Origin: an uncultured Phycisphaerales bacterium
Lineage (GTDB): Bacteria > Planctomycetota > Phycisphaerae > Sedimentisphaerales > Anaerobacaceae
Direction: 5' to 3'
DNA length: 8,919 nt
Assembly (NCBI GenBank): GCA_937868145.1
Contig: CALMMH010000237.1
Coordinates: 1 to 8,919 of the forward strand
In this document: piece by piece, positions 6,154-8,919 of the stretch
Numbering within the stretch: position 1 is the first letter of the stretch
Layout of the letters: each line of letters starts with the position of its first letter
Notes under the pieces: model-generated
Seen by the model: the letters and a program-made list of their open reading frames with translations, nothing else
Databases searched by the model: none
What the model was told of the DNA's origin: nothing
Translations under genes and position numbers: made by a program

Positions 6154-6606
6154 TCACTCTGCGACTTGACGTGAATCCTCCTCCGCCAATCCATCGGCCG
6201 CACGGACCACCGCCCTGGCTTTTTGGACGATCCTGCGGGCGCGGTAGTAGCAGACGGAGTGTTCCCGCGTGATCTTCGCCAGCGACTGCCCGCGAACGAG
6301 GTGATCGCACAGGACCGCCATCTCCAGGTCGCTGAATTTCGAGCGATTCTCCAGACACGCCAGGTATGTGTGATCCGAGAGCCTGCGGAGGATCTTGCGA
6401 ATCCGCCGGCCGACGGAGGACCGGTTCATCCCCGTGAGGCGGCCGAGCTGGTGAAAGCTGCATCCGGCCCGGAGGTACATCATCAGGAGGGTCCGGTCCA
6501 CGCCGATGAGCAGGTCCGCCTGCCGCTTCAAGAGGTCCGCGCCGTCTCGATACACAGGGGCCCGATACAGGTCCCACTCCGCCGGTTGCTTGCTGATGCG
6601 CCGCAT
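6154..6606 (-). CDS. Small DNA-binding regulator with two helix-turn-helix segments
   Basis: This 150-aa basic protein has two HTH-like segments. The first, about residues 37-76 (LLMMYLRAGCSFHQLGRLTG then NRSSVGRRIRKILRRL), resembles sigma-70 region 4. The second, about 92-133 (FSDLEMAVLCDHLVRGQSLA then YYRARRIVQKARAVV), has a similar layout. Phage late regulators of the ArpU/RinA type are similarly short and lie near terminase genes, which would suit this context, but I cannot assign a family. It heads the minus-strand gene set and likely controls it. The start was chosen at ATG 6606, with CAGGAG 8 nt upstream; in-frame starts up to 6750 would cover the predicted promoter and operator. Paired palindromes upstream suggest autoregulation. 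Confidence 0.7.
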   Translation of the reverse strand: MRRISKQPAEWDLYRAPVYRDGADLLKRQADLLIGVDRTLLMMYLRAGCSFHQLGRLTGMNRSSVGRRIRKILRRLSDHTYLACLENRSKFSDLEMAVLCDHLVRGQSLAKITREHSVCYYRARRIVQKARAVVRAADGLAEEDSRQVAE

Positions 6607-6687
6607 TCTCCCATCTCCTGACAAAAGGACATTGCGCGAGTCATCAACCAAGGTGCCGTATCTCGTGAGGGTCTCGCTCAGACCCTT

Positions 6688-6706
6688 GTTCTGTTCGCTA
6701 CAGAAC
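6688..6706. promoter_or_regulatory. Palindrome in the HTH gene leader, possible operator
   Basis: GTTCTGT-TCGCT-ACAGAAC has perfect 7-bp arms around a 5-nt spacer. It shares the CTGT...ACAG core with its neighbour at 6708-6723, one base away. It would fall just downstream of the predicted transcription start, where a bound repressor could block elongation. Confidence 0.45.
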
Positions 6707-6707
6707 C

Positions 6708-6723
6708 AACTGTAAGTACAGTT
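6708..6723. promoter_or_regulatory. Palindrome overlapping the HTH gene -10 element, possible operator
   Basis: AACTGTA-AG-TACAGTT has perfect 7-bp arms around 2 nt. It overlaps the end of the predicted -10 hexamer (6720-6725, minus) and the likely start site, an ideal position for a repressor. The CTGT-N4-ACAG spacing is shorter than the N8 of the E. coli LexA box, so LexA is not supported. The HTH protein itself is the obvious candidate. Confidence 0.5.
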
Positions 6724-6747
6724 TACCATCAGCTTGTGACCCGTCAA
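6720..6747 (-). promoter_or_regulatory. Putative promoter of the regulator/ATPase/GNAT/ParB operon
   Basis: On the minus strand TTGACG (6747-6742) is followed after 16 nt by TAAACT (6725-6720). These match five of six and four of six consensus bases. The start would be near 6713, giving a leader of about 107 nt that carries the second palindrome. Confidence 0.4.
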
Positions 6748-6903
6748 CACAAATTGTTGTTTATATACTGAATATTTATTGTTCTTTTAACACAACCCAG
6801 CCTCCGGCGGAGACTTACGGCGAGAAGGTTTTTTCGATCCGCCGAGAAGAAAAATGGAAATGCGCCGCATCGCTCCCGCGGGTGCGACACGTTTTTCGCA
6901 TGC

Positions 6904-6932
6904 TTGACGCTCGCCGGAATCCCGCGTATCCT
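6904..6932 (+). promoter_or_regulatory. Putative promoter giving a leaderless transcript
   Basis: TTGACG (6904-6909), a 17-nt spacer and TATCCT (6927-6932) stand directly before ATG 6940. The expected start is at or within a base or two of the ATG, and no good ribosome-binding site is present. Leaderless translation of the 68-aa protein would explain this. Confidence 0.4.
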
Positions 6933-6939
6933 CTTGAGC

Positions 6940-7146
6940 ATGGGCAACGCAGAAGACAGGCAGACACCGGGGCCGGTCCCGCTGAATCCGGGAACGAAGA
7001 TCGCCGAAGTACGAGTGCGCAAGCGGGCGGTCTACCTCGCCGTGGCCATGGTGGCTCGTCTTCGAGGATTCAGCGACGACATGCTGATCGTGGACCATCC
7101 TTCGGAGCCGGGCTTCGACGTCTACGCCCCGGAGAGTGCAACATGA
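6940..7146 (+). CDS. 68-aa protein of unknown function
   Basis: The protein has no recognised domain. It begins with a polar Pro/Gly-rich segment, followed by KIAEVRVRKRAVYLAVAMVA, a basic then moderately hydrophobic helix, and ends in LIVDHPSEPGFDVYAPES. The hydrophobic stretch is too short and charged to be a convincing membrane segment. Third codon positions are mostly G or C, as in the flanking genes, which supports real coding. The ATG at 6940 lacks a ribosome-binding site but lies about 8 nt after a -10-like hexamer, suggesting a leaderless message. An in-frame start at 6904 would fall on the promoter. The stop lies 22 nt before the lipoprotein gene, so the two are probably co-transcribed. 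Confidence 0.5.
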   Translation: MGNAEDRQTPGPVPLNPGTKIAEVRVRKRAVYLAVAMVARLRGFSDDMLIVDHPSEPGFDVYAPESAT

Positions 7147-7168
7147 GCCATCGACGTGGAGTTACGTC

Positions 7169-7591
7169 ATGAAAAGAAGAATCGGCGGTTGGATCAGTCT
7201 GGTTGCGTTGATGTGCCTGTTGCTTGGCGGGTGTCAGGGACCCGACGCCCGATCGATCGAGACCCTCAAGGCGGCGATGCAGCCGGGGATGGCCAAGCCG
7301 ACGGTGGGCGGGCCGCATCGGGATCTGAGCATTCAGCGGAAGCAGGAAAAGATCCTGACGGGCGTCCTGCGGTCCTTCAAAGAGACGGGAGTGGAGCTGA
7401 CCTCCGCCTGGGAACCGCAGGAAGGCTTGTGGCTGCTGGGCAAGTCCCTGGCGGGCCGCTCGGTGCTTGTCGAGATCGTCCCGATCGTGCCGGGCCGATT
7501 CGTGGTCCGCGTCACCGTCGAGGGGGCCGACCAGGTCACCGGGGTTCTCTTGGAGAAACTCGCCGGGAAGATCTCTCGCCGCCTGGGCTGA
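7169..7591 (+). CDS. Small putative lipoprotein
   Basis: This 140-aa protein starts with MKRRIGGW and a hydrophobic stretch ending in a lipobox, LLGGC. Cys22 would be lipidated after signal peptidase II cleavage, anchoring the protein in a membrane facing the periplasm. The mature part is alpha/beta in character (QRKQEKILTGVLRSF, then alternating strands VLVEIVPIVPGRFVVRVTVEG) and ends in a basic tail. I do not recognise the family. The start is set by GTGGAG 7 nt before ATG 7169; an upstream in-frame start at 7136 would add a polar N-terminus in front of the signal peptide. The gene follows the 68-aa gene closely and ends inside an 8-bp hairpin that may terminate transcription. Confidence 0.75.
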   Translation: MKRRIGGWISLVALMCLLLGGCQGPDARSIETLKAAMQPGMAKPTVGGPHRDLSIQRKQEKILTGVLRSFKETGVELTSAWEPQEGLWLLGKSLAGRSVLVEIVPIVPGRFVVRVTVEGADQVTGVLLEKLAGKISRRLG

Positions 7592-7607
7592 CGCCTTTCG
7601 GCGTCAG
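7588..7607 (+). terminator. Hairpin at the lipoprotein stop, possible terminator
   Basis: CTGACGCC and GGCGTCAG form a perfect 8-bp stem with a TTTC loop. The stop codon TGA lies within the first arm. No T-run follows on the plus strand, so it may protect the 3' end or work with Rho instead of acting alone. Confidence 0.45.
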
Positions 7608-7620
7608 GACCTCAGCGCAT

Positions 7621-7655
7621 AAAAAAGGGGCTGACGGCGCAAGTCCGACAGCCCC
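7621..7655 (-). terminator. Rho-independent terminator of the PEP-CTERM gene
   Basis: On the minus strand GGGGCTG (7655-7649) pairs with CAGCCCC (7633-7627). After one mismatch the stem continues with a 3-bp CGG/CCG helix around a 7-nt loop. Six T residues (7626-7621) follow directly. It lies about 46 nt beyond the PEP-CTERM stop. This is a textbook intrinsic terminator and also insulates the convergent lipoprotein gene. Confidence 0.85.
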
Positions 7656-7701
7656 TGAAGATATCCCTGTCGCCCGGAGCGGGCGGAAGATGGATCGCGT
7701 C

Positions 7702-8217
7702 TCAGATCGCTCTGCACCTGCGGAGCCAGCCGACCAAACCGACGCCGAGCGTCATCAGCAGGATCGTGGCGGGGGCCGGAATCGCCGCGACATCGACTCG
7801 CAGGCCGCCGGCGCCCATCCCGCTGGGATCGACGATGGTCAGGATCGTGATGGAGTGCGAGCCGGGATCCAGGAGGAATTCGCTGGAACTCCAGAGCGGG
7901 CTGGCATACGCCTCGTCGTAATTCTCCGTCGGCTCTATGGCCTCGTTGACCCCCGAGGGAGAAGTCGTTCCGATCAAAACGTCCCCGTCATAGACCTCGA
8001 ACTGATCGCCGGTCCTCAGATAGTCGGTGACTTTCAGACTGGTCCGCGAATCCGCGACAAAGGTGAATGCCCCCTCGTCGTTCCAGGCATCATTATCCGA
8101 CACGCCCCACTCGAAATACTGCCAGCCGCCGCCGACTGTGATAGCGGCCGCCTGGGCCGTCCCACCGAGGACCGCCAATAGCGCAATCATCAATCCGATT
8201 CCCTGGATGCTCTTCAT
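7702..8217 (-). CDS. PEP-CTERM sorted exported protein
   Basis: This 171-aa exported protein has an N-terminal signal peptide (MKSIQGIGLMIALLAVLGG, cleavage likely after AQA) and a C-terminal sorting tail at residues 146-171. The tail consists of IPAPA, a hydrophobic segment TILLMTLGVGLVGWL and a basic cluster RRCR. That tripartite tail is the PEP-CTERM signal processed by exosortase in Gram-negative, often EPS-forming, bacteria. The body (about 120 aa) is acidic, Gly/Ser/Asp-rich and predicted to be beta-rich (FEVYDGDVLIGTT, HSITILTIVDPSG); no enzyme motif is seen. The start was chosen at ATG 8217 because AAGGAG lies 7 nt upstream; GTG 8223 is too close to it. The gene appears monocistronic, with its own promoter and terminator. 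No exosortase gene lies in the window. Confidence 0.87.
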   Translation of the reverse strand: MKSIQGIGLMIALLAVLGGTAQAAAITVGGGWQYFEWGVSDNDAWNDEGAFTFVADSRTSLKVTDYLRTGDQFEVYDGDVLIGTTSPSGVNEAIEPTENYDEAYASPLWSSSEFLLDPGSHSITILTIVDPSGMGAGGLRVDVAAIPAPATILLMTLGVGLVGWLRRCRAI

Positions 8218-8272
8218 TCTCACTCTCCTTGTGGAATGCCATATTCTTGTTCAAACGCTCAAATCGTATGAC

Positions 8273-8301
8273 ACCCTACCCCGGACGTCGGGCGCAGTCA
8301 A
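8273..8301 (-). promoter_or_regulatory. Putative promoter of the PEP-CTERM gene
   Basis: TTGACT (8301-8296) and TAGGGT (8278-8273) are separated by 17 nt on the minus strand. The -35 matches five of six bases, the -10 only three. The predicted start near 8266 leaves a leader of about 48 nt. Confidence 0.35.
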
Positions 8302-8364
8302 CTGGTGTTTGTCCTGCCAGGCACGCGGCGTCGCACGGGATTTTTCCCGGGGGGTTTGCCTATC

Positions 8365-8404
8365 TTCCCACTTGCCGCCCTGTGTCCTATAATGCCGGCC
8401 GGCA
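8365..8404 (+). promoter_or_regulatory. Perfect TATAAT box followed by a 12-bp palindrome
   Basis: TTCCCA (8365-8370), a 17-nt spacer and a perfect TATAAT (8388-8393) form a plus-strand promoter candidate. TGCCGG-CCGGCA, a perfect 12-bp palindrome (8393-8404), lies at the expected start site. Transcription would run antisense into the 3' end of the glycoside hydrolase gene; no plus-strand gene follows. It may be a chance match. Confidence 0.3.
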
Positions 8405-8439
8405 ACGCAGATCAAACCGGCCTCCTCCTGCAGACGTCG

Positions 8440-8919
8440 TCAATCGTGCCTGTACAAAGTAATGCGAAGAATTCGTGGCTGGGTTGAGCCGGCGAAGAGA
8501 TCAGCGTCGTTCGGCGGCAATTTGGCCTGCCAGTGGGCCGCGGTTTCGTCGCCGTTGAGGCAGCGGCCGGGTCGCCAGCGACCATCCTCATATCGTCCCT
8601 CCCAGACCTGGAGGATGCCTGCATGACGCGGCCCGGGCCCGAGAGGCGAGAAGTTGACGGAGAACCAGTTGCCCGCGACGAGAAATTCGTCGGGCGCAAG
8701 TTGAAGGATCAGGCCGTAGGACATGTCGGACTGGTCTTTGGAGTTTCTGTTGTAGCGGATGTTGGCCCGGTAGCCGGGAAGGTCGAGGGTCGCGCCCTCT
8801 TCCTTCGGGTCCTGCTGGAGGATCCCGGCCATTCGATCGGTGCCGTGACGCTCGACGATCAACGGCATCAATTGATGGAGGACGTCGTAGCTGGCGATCA
8901 GCGGATGATTGGGCTCGAC
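8440..8919 (-). CDS. Glycoside hydrolase C-terminal part (GH35/DUF5597-like), cut by the window edge
   Basis: Only the last 159 codons are in the window; the frame is open to the right edge. The visible segment begins VEPNHPLIASYDVLHQLMPL, likely the end of a TIM-barrel catalytic domain, and continues into a region resembling DUF5597. That region runs YGLILQLAPDEFLVAGNW, then PGPRHAGILQVWEGRYEDG, then PGRCLNGDE. It is typically found at the C-terminus of GH35-like beta-galactosidases that act on plant or algal polysaccharides. Catalytic residues lie outside the window, so the activity cannot be verified. A signal peptide, if any, also lies outside. The gene is on the same strand as the PEP-CTERM gene, but 222 nt and a separate promoter candidate lie between them. 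Confidence 0.65.
   Translation of the reverse strand, partial: VEPNHPLIASYDVLHQLMPLIVERHGTDRMAGILQQDPKEEGATLDLPGYRANIRYNRNSKDQSDMSYGLILQLAPDEFLVAGNWFSVNFSPLGPGPRHAGILQVWEGRYEDGRWRPGRCLNGDETAAHWQAKLPPNDADLFAGSTQPRILRITLYRHD

Larger units (their letters stand above)
6607..6939. other. Divergent control region between the HTH gene and the 68-aa gene
   Basis: This 333-bp gap separates divergent genes. The HTH side (6688-6747) holds a promoter and two palindromes. The middle (6750-6795) is strongly A/T-rich (TTTATATACTGAATATTTATT). At 6796-6850 there is a CTCCG-G-CGGAG hairpin, a T6 run and two GAGAAG copies. The right end holds the promoter of the plus-strand gene. No coding sequence is supported inside. 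Confidence 0.5.

Noticed and set aside
6688..6723. LexA (SOS) boxes
   Set aside because: CTGT and ACAG half-sites are present, but the 4-5 nt spacing is not the N8 of the E. coli box, and GAAC-N4-GTTC is absent.
7156..8181. 341-aa plus-strand open frame
   Set aside because: It runs through the lipoprotein gene in another frame, a strong terminator and the antisense of the PEP-CTERM gene.

Overview
The window looks like chromosomal DNA from a GC-rich Gram-negative bacterium, most likely a planctomycete of the Phycisphaerae type. This is an inference from a PEP-CTERM sorted protein, a beta-barrel outer-membrane protein, a lipoprotein, a GH35/DUF5597-type glycoside hydrolase and strong G/C third-position bias. 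No ribosomal or other phylogenetic marker is present, so the placement is tentative.

Layout. (1) 118-1707, minus: an intact large terminase subunit (ATPase plus nuclease) carrying an in-frame repeat-derived insert before the Walker A motif. (2) 1891-2562, plus: a signal-peptide-bearing beta-barrel outer-membrane protein, followed by about 580 bp of non-coding, less GC-rich DNA. (3) 3140-3802, plus: a receiver/LuxR-type regulator. (4) 3845-6606, minus: a tight set of four genes in the order double-HTH regulator, ABC ATPase, GNAT-like protein, ParB-like protein. The ATPase and GNAT genes look like a split version of the COG2401 protein (ABC ATPase fused to an acetyltransferase domain). GNAT and ParB overlap by ATGA. 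(5) 6940-7591, plus: a 68-aa unknown protein and a small lipoprotein, divergent from the regulator. (6) 7702-8217, minus: a PEP-CTERM protein with a clear terminator. (7) 8440 to the right edge, minus: the C-terminal end of a glycoside hydrolase.

The terminase and the regulator/ABC/GNAT/ParB operon face the same way and share several traits. The ParB and terminase ribosome-binding leaders share TGGAGGCCA, and a family of TGATGGAT-like repeats lies inside or between these genes. I infer that they form, or once formed, one phage-like or gene-transfer-agent-like DNA-handling module, with the outer-membrane protein and LuxR genes lying between its parts on the other strand. No portal, capsid, tail, integrase or lysis gene is visible, so this could equally be a domesticated remnant or the start of an element that continues to the left.

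Regulatory features include a pair of palindromes upstream of the HTH regulator, a 91-nt element with long-range pairing between the regulator and ATPase genes, and several promoter-like TTGAC(G/T)-N16/17 sequences in front of genes. All functional calls come from reading motifs by eye, without database searches.
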